Below, in pieces: positions 18,527 through 26,122 of a stretch of 64,000 nucleotides of DNA. Position numbers and translations under genes: made by a program. Below the pieces are notes generated by a model, which saw only the letters and a list, made by a program, of their open reading frames with translations, did no database searches and had not been told where the DNA came from. This DNA comes from Mameliella sp. MMSF_3455. Its GTDB lineage: Bacteria > Pseudomonadota > Alphaproteobacteria > Rhodobacterales > Rhodobacteraceae. Numbering within the stretch: the stretch's first letter is position 1; each line of letters starts with the position of its first letter. The stretch spans positions 1-64,000 of the forward strand of contig NZ_JASHJL010000021.1 in the NCBI RefSeq assembly GCF_030733205.1. The letters run 5' to 3'.

Positions 18527-19120
18527 GGGGGATAGAGTGCCCGTGTCGTCCGCTTTGGACCAGTGGATTTTTGGCCGCAGGCGGGGTTTACGCGCGTGGA
18601 CAGCCTAGGAAACCATGGACTCAGGGTTCTTGTGAACGGCTTGTCGGCATGTCGTGGTGTGTCAGTGGAAACCGCCTGCAGGTCCCGCCGGTCTGCCAAG
18701 CTTATTCGATCTGCATCCAGTTCGGCCGGGGCAAACGGCCATGTCTATCACAATTCGCTCACGGTTCGATTTGACCGCTTCTGCAAGTAGCAAGCCGCAA
18801 TCCTTCGAAAGCTTGGATCAGAACGCGGGCCCATGGCCATTATTGACAGATTGAGCGCCCGGCTTGACTTGCCTCAATTCCGGCACCCAAGCAAAGACAG
18901 GAATTGAGCAAATGGAATCACACGTGTGGCAACCACAGATTGAACAAATTAAACGTGTACCGCCAAGGGAACGCCTGGGCGATTTCAATTCAGGATTGTC
19001 AACAGAAACCGATTACCAGATGTAAAACTCCCTGTCTTTGAGGCGCCGCAAGGCAAATCGAATCCGCATTGATTAAAATTAGTGGACAACCACGATAGAA
19101 AAGCCGGGAGGTGGCGGAAA
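18527..19120. other. AT-richer intergenic island
   Basis: About 590 nt with much lower G+C than the surroundings: hand counts give 40 % in 18901-18960 and 43 % in 19021-19080. The first 300 nt hold nothing I can call. From 18843 on there is a TTGACA hexamer, an imperfect inverted repeat (18869-18881 / 18900-18911) and a possible 37-codon reading frame. The composition suggests acquired or non-coding regulatory DNA. Confidence 0.55.
18912..19025 (+). CDS. Possible 37-residue peptide
   Basis: An ATG-to-TAA frame of 37 codons (beginning MESHVWQPQIEQIKRVP) with AGGA nine bases before the start. Codon use is unlike the high-G+C neighbours, and nothing is known of the product. The ribosome site lies inside the right arm of an inverted repeat. 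It may be a leader peptide, a remnant or chance; the support is only the ribosome-site placement. Confidence 0.25.
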   Translation: MESHVWQPQIEQIKRVPPRERLGDFNSGLSTETDYQM

Positions 19121-19375
19121 TTGAGTAAGGTTAAATGTGATCTCTTGGGGCGGTTGACCCAGGAAGAACTGGATAGCGCAATCGACTTTGTGGAGTGTTT
19201 TCATTGCGGTGTAACGGCAATGGAGTTGATGCGGGTGGGCGCCGCGCTGGACGTCTGCGGTGACGAGTTTTGTTCTGATATCTGTAGCGGTGAACGCGTG
19301 TTTACGGCCATAGCGCTTTGCCGGTCATGTCACTGCAAGAACCACCAGGAAGAGAAAAATTACAGGTTTTCCTGA
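19121..19375 (+). CDS. Cysteine-rich small protein, unknown function
   Basis: An 84-residue protein read from TTG at 19121, chosen because GGGAGG stands nine bases upstream; a GTG at 19082 in the same frame has no ribosome site. It has nine cysteines: C6, C26, C29, C46, C51, C55, C67, C70 and C72. The spacing CFHC at 26-29, CGDEFCSDIC at 46-55 and CRSCHC at 67-72 looks like a zinc- or metal-binding knuckle. There is no signal peptide or membrane helix. It lies in an AT-richer island between trmO and an SMP-30 gene and shows no operon partner. I do not recognise the family; expression rests on the strong ribosome site. Confidence 0.5.
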   Translation: MSKVKCDLLGRLTQEELDSAIDFVECFHCGVTAMELMRVGAALDVCGDEFCSDICSGERVFTAIALCRSCHCKNHQEEKNYRFS

Positions 19376-19469
19376 AGCTTTGTTTCCACGTTGGAATGCA
19401 GCTGGATAAGGATTGACGGCTGTATTGGTTGCACGGTGAAGGGATTGAGGTGCGCGGAAGATGCGCACC

Positions 19470-20324
19470 TTACGCCAGAACAACGCGCGGTTCCGCCCTG
19501 CCCCGAGCATCCGTCTTGAAAACAAAGGTGTTCCCTGCCGCCCCGTCCTCCTCCGGGCGGCCTTCGGCGGCAGAGGTGACCATCAAACGGTCGAAATCCG
19601 CCCCCCCGAAGGCCGGGCAGGTCGTCTGCGTAGTGGGCAGGGCGAAACTGCGCAGGAACCGCCCGTTCGGCGCGTAACTGGCAACGCGGCTGGCCTCCCA
19701 TTGCGCATTCCAAAGGTTGCCTGCCGCATCGGTGACAGCGCCATCGGGGTTCAGCCCCTCGGGCCGCAGGTCCAGCCAGGTCTCCGGATCGCCCACAGGC
19801 CAGCCCTCGGCGTCCAAGGCGACGCGGCGGATCACCCGGGTCGGCGTATCGGTGAAATAGGCGTGCCCGCCATCGGGGGCGAAACAGATCGCGTTGGGAA
19901 TAGTAATCTCGCCAAAAAGCTGCCGCAACTCGCCCTTGTACCACCGATAGATCGCCCCGGCTCCCGGTTCGGCCTTGTATCCCATCGTCCCGATCCAGAA
20001 ACCGCCCTGCGGATCGGCGCGGCCATCATTGGACCGCGTCACCGGGTTGTCGGCCTCGAGGTCGCAGAGACGGGTTTCCGAGGCGCTGTCCAGGTCGAAC
20101 AGGAACAGGTCCCGCTCGGAGGCGATCAGCAGGCGCGAGACCTCCACGATACCGGCCGCCGAAACCGCGCGATCGAACTGCCAGTGTCGTTCCGTTTGCC
20201 CGTCGTGTTCGTAAAGCCGGTGCCCCAGGATATCGAACCACAGGAAACTGCCGCGATCCGGGTGCCACAGCGCCCCTTCGCCAAGAATGCATCGGGTGGC
20301 GGAAAGCGTGGCGGGTTGCGGCAT
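19470..20324 (-). CDS. SMP-30/gluconolactonase family protein
   Basis: A 284-residue six-bladed propeller of the SMP-30/gluconolactonase/regucalcin family, which hydrolyses sugar lactones with a divalent metal. Likely metal ligands are the Glu of ILGEGALWH near residue 15, the Asn of TIPNAICFAPDGG and the Asp of NPDGAVTDAAGNLW. The start at 20324 (MPQPATLSA) has GAAGGA six bases upstream. It follows the SDR gene closely on the same strand (11 nt after its stop), so the two probably act together: oxidation of a sugar or sugar acid to a lactone, then hydrolysis. The substrate may be what the divergent ABC importer brings in, which is inference. Confidence 0.87.
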   Translation of the reverse strand: MPQPATLSATRCILGEGALWHPDRGSFLWFDILGHRLYEHDGQTERHWQFDRAVSAAGIVEVSRLLIASERDLFLFDLDSASETRLCDLEADNPVTRSNDGRADPQGGFWIGTMGYKAEPGAGAIYRWYKGELRQLFGEITIPNAICFAPDGGHAYFTDTPTRVIRRVALDAEGWPVGDPETWLDLRPEGLNPDGAVTDAAGNLWNAQWEASRVASYAPNGRFLRSFALPTTQTTCPAFGGADFDRLMVTSAAEGRPEEDGAAGNTFVFKTDARGRAEPRVVLA

Positions 20325-20334
20325 CTTTGATCCT

Positions 20335-21120
20335 TCAGGCGGCGGTGGTGACGACCCCGCCGTCGACGGCAAGGCATTGTCCGGTAATCATTGCGCTGGC
20401 CTTGGAAGCCAGGAAAAGCACGGGCCCGGCAAGATCCGCCGGTTCCAGATGACGGCCAAGACACTGCTTGGTCAGAAAGTCGTCCAGGGCCTCGGGCGAG
20501 GCCCAGAGCCGCAGCTGGCGTTCCGTCAGGACCCACCCCGGCGCCACTGCGTTGACGCGGATGCCGTCGCGGCCGAATTCGCGCGCGTGGCCGCGTGTCA
20601 TGGCGGTGATCCCGCCGTTGGCGGTGGTATAGGCCGTCATCTCTGCCATGCCCAGCATGTAGCTGATCGAACTGAAGTTGACGATGGCCCCGCCGCCCGC
20701 CTCCATCATACCTGGCACGGCGATCTGGGTTGTCAGGAAATAGCTTTTCAGGTTGACCGCGATCAGGTCATCCCATTCGGCAGAGCTGATCTCGAGCGTA
20801 TCGTGGCGGGTGTCATTGGCCGCGTTGTTGACCAGCACCGTGATCGGGCCATGTTGCCGCGCCGCCTCGGCCATCGCGGCGCGCAGCGCGGGTTCGTCGG
20901 TGACATCGCATTGCAGGAACAGCGGGCGGTTGCCGTGCCGGGTTTCCATCCGGTCGCAGAATACCGTCACGTCCGAGCGCTGGCAAAAGGCCACCCGGGC
21001 GCCCTGTTCGAGAAAAGCCTCCGTCAGCGCGGCCCCGATCCCCGCGCCGCCGCCGGTGATGAAGACCGACGTGCCGCGCAGGTCCGGGAACACCGCATCC
21101 CCCGCAAGTTGTTCGGTCAC
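20335..21120 (-). CDS. SDR family oxidoreductase with altered YxxxK motif
   Basis: A 261-residue short-chain dehydrogenase/reductase. The cofactor motif GGGAGIG is at 23-29, NNAA near 110, the catalytic Ser at 151 and Tyr at 164. The expected catalytic Lys four residues after Tyr is Asn 168 (YTTANGG, codon AAC at 20617-20619 on the minus strand). The rest is like bacterial L-rhamnose/D-xylose/L-arabinose-type sugar 1-dehydrogenases (GIRVNAVAPGWVLTERQ). It is transcribed ahead of the SMP-30 lactonase gene. Either the enzyme works with a modified proton relay or it has lost classic activity; the remaining sequence shows no sign of decay. Confidence 0.88.
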   Translation of the reverse strand: MTEQLAGDAVFPDLRGTSVFITGGGAGIGAALTEAFLEQGARVAFCQRSDVTVFCDRMETRHGNRPLFLQCDVTDEPALRAAMAEAARQHGPITVLVNNAANDTRHDTLEISSAEWDDLIAVNLKSYFLTTQIAVPGMMEAGGGAIVNFSSISYMLGMAEMTAYTTANGGITAMTRGHAREFGRDGIRVNAVAPGWVLTERQLRLWASPEALDDFLTKQCLGRHLEPADLAGPVLFLASKASAMITGQCLAVDGGVVTTAA

Positions 21121-21250
21121 TGGCTTTCTCCCCTGCAGACATCCCTGTCACTGTCGCCGCGCAGACCGTTCCGCGCAAGAGCCTGTCAAAGGGCTGGAAT
21201 CATGGCGCGATATCGGGTCTAGTCTGCGCACGACCGGAAAGGAGGGTTCC

Positions 21251-21487
21251 ATGAACTGCGTATTCGTCCAGATCCGATGCCGCCCCGGCACCGCCTATCG
21301 CGTGGCCGGCGACATCGCCCTGCGCGAAATCCATTCCGAGCTCTACTCGACCAGCGGCGAGTATGACCTGCTCCTCAAGATCTACATCCCCAAGGAAGAG
21401 GACACGGGCAAATTCATCAACGACAACCTGCTGGACATCGACGGGATCGAACGCACGCTGACGACGCTGACGTTCCGCGCGTTCTGA
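21251..21487 (+). CDS. Stand-alone Lrp/AsnC ligand-binding (RAM) domain protein
   Basis: A 78-residue protein equal to the C-terminal effector-binding (RAM) half of Lrp/AsnC regulators: VFVQIRCRPGTAYRVAGDIALREIHSELYSTSGEYDLLLKIYIP, ending with TLTTLTFRAF. There is no DNA-binding helix-turn-helix. GGAGGG precedes the ATG at 21251. Stand-alone RAM proteins form oligomers that bind amino acids or may associate with full-length Lrp proteins. It is the first gene of the ABC importer operon (23 nt before the binding-protein gene), so it may sense the imported solute. Confidence 0.85.
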   Translation: MNCVFVQIRCRPGTAYRVAGDIALREIHSELYSTSGEYDLLLKIYIPKEEDTGKFINDNLLDIDGIERTLTTLTFRAF

Positions 21488-21510
21488 CATCTGACAACCG
21501 GGAGAATTCC

Positions 21511-22647
21511 ATGAGTCTCAAGACATTGACGACGGGCGGGCTGCTGTGCGCCGCCCTTGCCCTGCCGGCCGCGGCCGAGGTCAAGGTGGGCATGATCACC
21601 ACGCTGTCCGGCGGTGGTGCAAGCCTTGGCATCGACACGCGCGACGGCTTCATGCTGGCCATCGAACAGTCGGGACGGACCGATCTCGAGGTGGTCATCG
21701 AGGACGACCAGCGCAAACCCGACGTGGCCGTGCAACTGGCCGACAAGATGATCCAGTCGGAAAAGGTCGACCTGCTCACCGGCATCGTCTGGTCCAACCT
21801 CGCGATGGCGGTGGTGCCTTCGGCAACGGCGCAGGGCAAGTTCTACCTGTCGACCAACGCCGCCCCGGCGCAGCTGGCCGGGCGGGGCTGCAATGCCAGG
21901 TATTTCTCGGTCTCCTACCAGAACGACAACCTGCACGAAGGCGCGGGCGCCTATGCCACGCAGGCCGGGTTCAAGAACACCTTCATCCTCGCGCCCAACT
22001 ACCCCGCGGGCCAGGACAGCCTGACCGGCTTCAAGCGCTTCTACGAAGGTGACCTGGCGGGCGAGGTCTATACCAAGCTGGGCCAGACCGACTATGCCGC
22101 CGAGATCGCGCAGATCCGGGCCAGTGGCGCGGATTCGGTCTTTTTCTTCCTGCCCGGCGGCATGGGCATCTCTTTCCTCAAGCAATACGCGGATTCCGGC
22201 GTGGACCTGCCGCTGGTCGGCCCGGCCTTCAGCTTTGACCAGGGCATCCTGCAGGCCGTGGGGGACGCGGCACTTGGGGTCAAGAACTCTTCGACCTGGT
22301 CCAAGGACCTGGACAACGCCGCCAACGCCACCTTCGTCGAGGCCTTCGAGGCGAAATACGACCGGCTGCCGTCGATCTACGCGGCGCAGGGCTATGACAC
22401 CGCCAACCTGATGCTTTCGGCGCTGGACAAGGCCGAGATCTCGGACGAGGCCGGGTTCGGCGCGGCGCTCAAGGCGGCAGAGTTTGACAGCGTGCGGGGT
22501 GAATTCTCCTTCGCGGCCAACAACCACCCGATCCAGAACGTCTACGTCCGCGAGGTCATCAAGGAAGGCGACATCTTTACCAACAAGATCGTCGCCACCG
22601 CTATGGAAGACCGCGCAAACGCCTACGTCGACGACTGCAAGATGTAA
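21511..22647 (+). CDS. ABC transporter periplasmic binding protein, LivJ/K type
   Basis: A 378-residue type I periplasmic binding protein (Peripla_BP_6) with a signal peptide (residues 1-22, ending LPAAAE). EVKVGMITTLSGGGASLGIDTRDGF is the family N-terminus. Two cysteines (RGCNARYF near 130 and the penultimate VDDCKM) may pair. It delivers the ligand to the permease encoded next. The family binds branched-chain amino acids but also amides, urea and aromatic acids, so the ligand is open. A strong hairpin (22657-22680) follows the stop and probably sets higher expression of this gene than of the membrane genes. Confidence 0.9.
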   Translation: MSLKTLTTGGLLCAALALPAAAEVKVGMITTLSGGGASLGIDTRDGFMLAIEQSGRTDLEVVIEDDQRKPDVAVQLADKMIQSEKVDLLTGIVWSNLAMAVVPSATAQGKFYLSTNAAPAQLAGRGCNARYFSVSYQNDNLHEGAGAYATQAGFKNTFILAPNYPAGQDSLTGFKRFYEGDLAGEVYTKLGQTDYAAEIAQIRASGADSVFFFLPGGMGISFLKQYADSGVDLPLVGPAFSFDQGILQAVGDAALGVKNSSTWSKDLDNAANATFVEAFEAKYDRLPSIYAAQGYDTANLMLSALDKAEISDEAGFGAALKAAEFDSVRGEFSFAANNHPIQNVYVREVIKEGDIFTNKIVATAMEDRANAYVDDCKM

Positions 22648-22656
22648 CACACCTGT

Positions 22657-22680
22657 ACGCCCCGGGCCGTCCCGGGGCGT
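22657..22680 (+). other. Intercistronic mRNA hairpin after the binding-protein gene
   Basis: Perfect 10-bp arms ACGCCCCGGG and CCCGGGGCGT around CCGT, with no T-run, between the binding-protein stop and the permease start. Such structures typically stabilise the upstream mRNA or cause partial termination in ABC operons. Confidence 0.7.
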
Positions 22681-22700
22681 CCGACCCGACGACATTCCCC

Positions 22701-23621
22701 ATGACAACCACCCTGATCCTCGAGCAGTTCCTGAACGGTCTGCAATCCGGCATCATGCTTTTCCTCATGGCGGCCGGTCTGACGCTGATCTTCGGCGTCA
22801 TGGGGCTGATCAACCTGGCGCATGGCTCGCTCTACATGGTCGGCGCGTTCTGCGCGGCCACGGCGGCGGCCGCAACCGGGTCCTTCGCGCTGGGACTTGT
22901 GGCCGCACTGGCCGGCGCGGCGGCGGCGGGGGCATTGATCGAACTCGTGGTGATCCGGCGCCTCTACGACCGCGACCACCTTGACCAGGTGCTGGCCACC
23001 TTCGCGCTGATCCTGATTTTTTCCGAAGGCACGCGCTGGGTCTTTGGCTCCTTCCCGCTCTACCTCGACGTGCCGGAAGCGCTTTCCGGCCCCGTGACCC
23101 TGCCCGGCGGCATCCAGTATCCGCTGTATCGGCTGACGCTGATCCTCGCCGGTCTTGCCGTGGCGGTGGGCCTCTTCTGGCTGATCGCGCGCACCCGGAT
23201 CGGCGTGCAGATCCGCGCGGGCGAGAACGACCGAGAGATGATCGCCGCGCTGGGAGTCGATATCGACCGGCTCTATACCTTCATCTTTGCGCTCGGCGCG
23301 GCGTTGGCGGGACTGGCAGGCGCGCTGGTGGGCGCAATCCAGTCGGTGCAGGTGGGCATGGGTGAACCGGTTCTCATCCTGGCCTTTGTCACCATCGTGA
23401 TCGGCGGGATCGGCTCGATCAAGGGCGCACTTGTGGGCGCACTGCTGGTGGGGCTGACGGACACGCTGGGCTCGGTCTTCCTGCCGGAACTGTTCAAGCT
23501 GTTCATGGCACCCGCCGCCGCCACGCAGACCGGCGCCTCGCTCTCTTCGATGGCGATCTACATCCTGATGGCGGTTGTCCTGATCTGGCGCCCGACGGGC
23601 CTGTTCGGAGCACGCGCATGA
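22701..23621 (+). CDS. livH: Branched-chain amino acid-type ABC permease (LivH-like)
   Basis: A 306-residue inner-membrane permease with about eight hydrophobic helices. It has the LivH signature GLQSGIMLFLMAAGLTLIFGVMG-like N-terminus (residues 12-34) and the cytoplasmic EAA-like loop around 185-205 (RAGENDREMIAALGVDIDRLY). It pairs with LivM, whose start overlaps its stop (ATGA). Together they form the channel for the solute captured by the upstream binding protein. Confidence 0.93.
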   Translation: MTTTLILEQFLNGLQSGIMLFLMAAGLTLIFGVMGLINLAHGSLYMVGAFCAATAAAATGSFALGLVAALAGAAAAGALIELVVIRRLYDRDHLDQVLATFALILIFSEGTRWVFGSFPLYLDVPEALSGPVTLPGGIQYPLYRLTLILAGLAVAVGLFWLIARTRIGVQIRAGENDREMIAALGVDIDRLYTFIFALGAALAGLAGALVGAIQSVQVGMGEPVLILAFVTIVIGGIGSIKGALVGALLVGLTDTLGSVFLPELFKLFMAPAAATQTGASLSSMAIYILMAVVLIWRPTGLFGARA

Positions 23622-24601
23622 CCCGCGAAACCCTGTTCAACCTCGCCGTTCTGGCGGGGCTCGTCGCATTGCCGCTCTACGCGCATCTGGCGGATGAGCC
23701 CTTTACCATCACGCTGGCCACCCGCGCCGTGATCCTGTCGCTGGCGGCGGTGGGGCTGAACATGGCATTGGGGATCGGCGGGCTGGTCAGCCTGGGGCAC
23801 GCGGTGTTTTTCGGGATCGGCGGCTATGCGATGGGCATTCTCGCCTTTCACGCGCAGAACTACATGCCGCTGATGGAGACGCCTTTCCTGATAGAGGGCA
23901 CCAAGTCGATGCCACTGATCTGGCTCGCGGCGGTCGTCGCCTCAGCGCTGGCGGCCCTGGTCATCGGCCTGCTGTCGCTGCGCACCAGCGGTGTCTACTT
24001 CATCATGATCACGCTCGCCTTCGGACAGATGTTCTACTATTTTGCCATCTCGTGGTCGGCCTACGGCGGAGAGGACGGCATGTCGATCTATGTCCGCAAC
24101 GGCTTCCCGGGCCTCAACACGCTGGTGCCGATCCAGTTCTACGGCCTCTGCCTTGCGGCACTGGTGCTGGCGCTCGGGTTCAACGGCGCATTGGCACGCT
24201 CACGCTTCGGACTCGCGCTCAACGCGGCGCGACAGGTGCCCGAGAGGGTGCGCGCCGTGGGGCTGGACCCGTTCCGCCTGCGCCTTGTGGCCTTCACGAT
24301 CTCGGGCGCGATCACCGGGCTGGCGGGCGCGCTGTTTGCGGACCTCAACCGATTTGTCTCGCCCACCATGTTCAGTTGGCAACTGTCCGGAGAGTTCATC
24401 GTCTTCATCATCATCGGCGGCACCGCGCGTCTGTTTGGCCCGGTCGTCGGCGCCTGCCTCTTCGTGGTGCTGGAACATTACATCGGCGGCTGGTCGGACT
24501 ACTGGCACATCTGGTTCGGCCTGCTGTTGCTGGGCATCGTACTGTTCGGACGCGGCGGCGTCATCGGGCTGATCGCCGGAAAGGCGCGGGCACATGGCTG
24601 A
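23618..24601 (+). CDS. livM: Branched-chain amino acid-type ABC permease (LivM-like)
   Basis: A 327-residue permease of the LivM group with about ten hydrophobic segments. The characteristic GLNMALGIGGLVSLGHAVFFGIGGYAMG region lies at about 46-73, and the coupling loop at about 195-225 (SRFGLALNAARQVPERVRAVGLDPFRLRL). It overlaps livH at its start and livG by eight bases at its end, so the operon is tightly coupled. Confidence 0.93.
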   Translation: MTRETLFNLAVLAGLVALPLYAHLADEPFTITLATRAVILSLAAVGLNMALGIGGLVSLGHAVFFGIGGYAMGILAFHAQNYMPLMETPFLIEGTKSMPLIWLAAVVASALAALVIGLLSLRTSGVYFIMITLAFGQMFYYFAISWSAYGGEDGMSIYVRNGFPGLNTLVPIQFYGLCLAALVLALGFNGALARSRFGLALNAARQVPERVRAVGLDPFRLRLVAFTISGAITGLAGALFADLNRFVSPTMFSWQLSGEFIVFIIIGGTARLFGPVVGACLFVVLEHYIGGWSDYWHIWFGLLLLGIVLFGRGGVIGLIAGKARAHG

Positions 24602-25343
24602 GGCGGTTCTGGAAACCAGGGGCCTGCGCAAGGCGTTCGGCGCTCTGCAGGCGACGGATGACGTCTCGATCTCGCTGCGCGCCGGAGAGATCCATGCCAT
24701 CATCGGACCGAACGGGGCCGGAAAGTCGACGCTGATCGCGCAGATCAGCGGCGCGCTGGCCCCGGATGCAGGGCAGGTGATGCTGGGTGGTCGCGACGTC
24801 ACCGGTTTGCCGGTACAGGCCCGCGCCCGCGCCGGTCTGGCAAGAACCTTTCAGATCAGTCAGTTGGCGATGGAGGACACGGTTCTCCAGAACGTCGCGC
24901 TGGGGGCGCTTGGCGCGCAGGGACGCCCCTTTGGCATGTTCCGCCCGGCGCTGCGCGACCGGGCGATCCGGGACCGTGCCGAGGCGGCGCTGGAGCGGGT
25001 CGGGCTGGCCGGGCAAGCGGCGATGCGAACCGCAGAGCTGTCGCACGGAGAGCGGCGAAAACTGGAGGTGGCGGTGGCGCTGACTCTGGACCCCCGCGCC
25101 TTTGTCATGGACGAGCCGATGGCGGGCCTGGGCACCGAGGGATCGGCACAGCTGACCGACTTTCTGGACGGGCTGCGGGCACAGGCACCGATCCTGCTGG
25201 TCGAGCATGACATGGACGCGGTCTTTGCGCTGGCCGACCGGGTCAGCGTGCTGGTTTATGGACGGGTGATCGCCAGCGGCACGGTCGAGGACATCCGCCG
25301 TGACAGGGCCGTGCGCGACGCCTACCTGGGGGACGAGACATGA
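24594..25343 (+). CDS. livG: ABC transporter ATP-binding protein (LivG-like)
   Basis: A 249-residue ABC ATPase. Walker A GPNGAGKST near residues 39-47, Q-loop region in FQISQLAMEDT, signature LSHGERRKLEVA near 143-154, Walker B ending DEPMAG near 170, and the His switch in VEHDMD near 200. The signature has LSHGE in place of LSGGQ, common in LivG. It drives import through LivH/LivM together with LivF. The stop overlaps the livF start (ATGA). Confidence 0.93.
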   Translation: MAEAVLETRGLRKAFGALQATDDVSISLRAGEIHAIIGPNGAGKSTLIAQISGALAPDAGQVMLGGRDVTGLPVQARARAGLARTFQISQLAMEDTVLQNVALGALGAQGRPFGMFRPALRDRAIRDRAEAALERVGLAGQAAMRTAELSHGERRKLEVAVALTLDPRAFVMDEPMAGLGTEGSAQLTDFLDGLRAQAPILLVEHDMDAVFALADRVSVLVYGRVIASGTVEDIRRDRAVRDAYLGDET

Positions 25344-26029
25344 GCGCGCTCTTGCAGGTCGAAGGGCTGAAAGCCACCTATGGCGCCAGCCAGGCGCTGT
25401 TCGGCGTCGACCTTCAGGTCGCCTCGGGCGAGGTCGTTGCGCTGATGGGGCGCAACGGCATGGGCAAGACGACGACTGTGAAATGCATCTGCCGCCTGCT
25501 GCGCGCCGAGGGGCATATTTCGTTTGACAGCAAGGATTTGCGCCGCCTGCCAGCACATCGCGCCGCGCGACTGGGGATCGGGCTGGTGCCCGAGGGGCGG
25601 CGCTGTTTCGCGGACCTGACGGTGCAGGAGAACCTGACCGCCGCCGCCCGCCCCGGCCCCTGGGACATGGGCAAGGTGGGCACCTTGTTTCCGCGCCTGA
25701 GCGAGCGCAAGACGCAGGTCGCGCGCTCTTTGTCGGGTGGCGAGCAGCAGATGCTGGCGATCGGGCGGGCGCTGATGACGAACCCGCGCCTGTTGATCCT
25801 GGACGAGGCGACAGAGGGGCTGGCGCCCTTGATCCGGCAGGAAATATGGGACGCGGTGGGACAGCTCAAACGCGAAACGGGCATGGCCATCCTGATCATC
25901 GACAAGAGCCTGAAGGAACTGACACAGGTGTCCGACCGGGCGGTGATCCTGAACCGGGGGCGCACCGCCTGGACCGGGGTTCTGGACGATCTGAGCGCCG
26001 ATCTGGCGCAGCGTTACCTGGGCGTCTGA
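25340..26029 (+). CDS. livF: ABC transporter ATP-binding protein (LivF-like)
   Basis: A 229-residue ABC ATPase, the second nucleotide-binding subunit of the importer. Walker A GRNGMGKTT near 37-45, signature LSGGEQQMLAIGRAL near 132-146, Walker B LLILDEATEGLAP near 152-164. The His-loop position reads IIDKSLKEL rather than the usual VEQ/VEHN, so the switch residue is atypical (Lys/Ser instead of His/Gln). Last gene of the operon; a set of GTAC-centred palindromes lies directly downstream. Confidence 0.92.
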   Translation: MSALLQVEGLKATYGASQALFGVDLQVASGEVVALMGRNGMGKTTTVKCICRLLRAEGHISFDSKDLRRLPAHRAARLGIGLVPEGRRCFADLTVQENLTAAARPGPWDMGKVGTLFPRLSERKTQVARSLSGGEQQMLAIGRALMTNPRLLILDEATEGLAPLIRQEIWDAVGQLKRETGMAILIIDKSLKELTQVSDRAVILNRGRTAWTGVLDDLSADLAQRYLGV

Positions 26030-26042
26030 GCCCCTGACGTTT

Positions 26043-26064
26043 GTACGTTTTGTACAAAACGTAC
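26043..26064. repeat. Perfect 22-bp palindrome centred on TTTTGTACAAAA
   Basis: A loop-free perfect palindrome (half-site GTACGTTTTGT) in the convergent gap after livF. A second TTTTGTACAAA core lies at 26078-26088 with its centre 30 bp away, and a further TTTGTAC starts at 26040. The arrangement looks like protein-binding half-sites rather than a hairpin terminator. Confidence 0.6.
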
Positions 26065-26122
26065 GGCGATTCCGGCATTTTGTACAAAGCGGTGAAGTTT
26101 CGTTAACCCGCCTCTTGGCGCC

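Noticed and set aside
26043-26088. TTTGTACAAA cores as recombination (att-like) sites
   Set aside because: No integrase or foreign segment is near; the cores are short and match only by chance the core of laboratory att sites.
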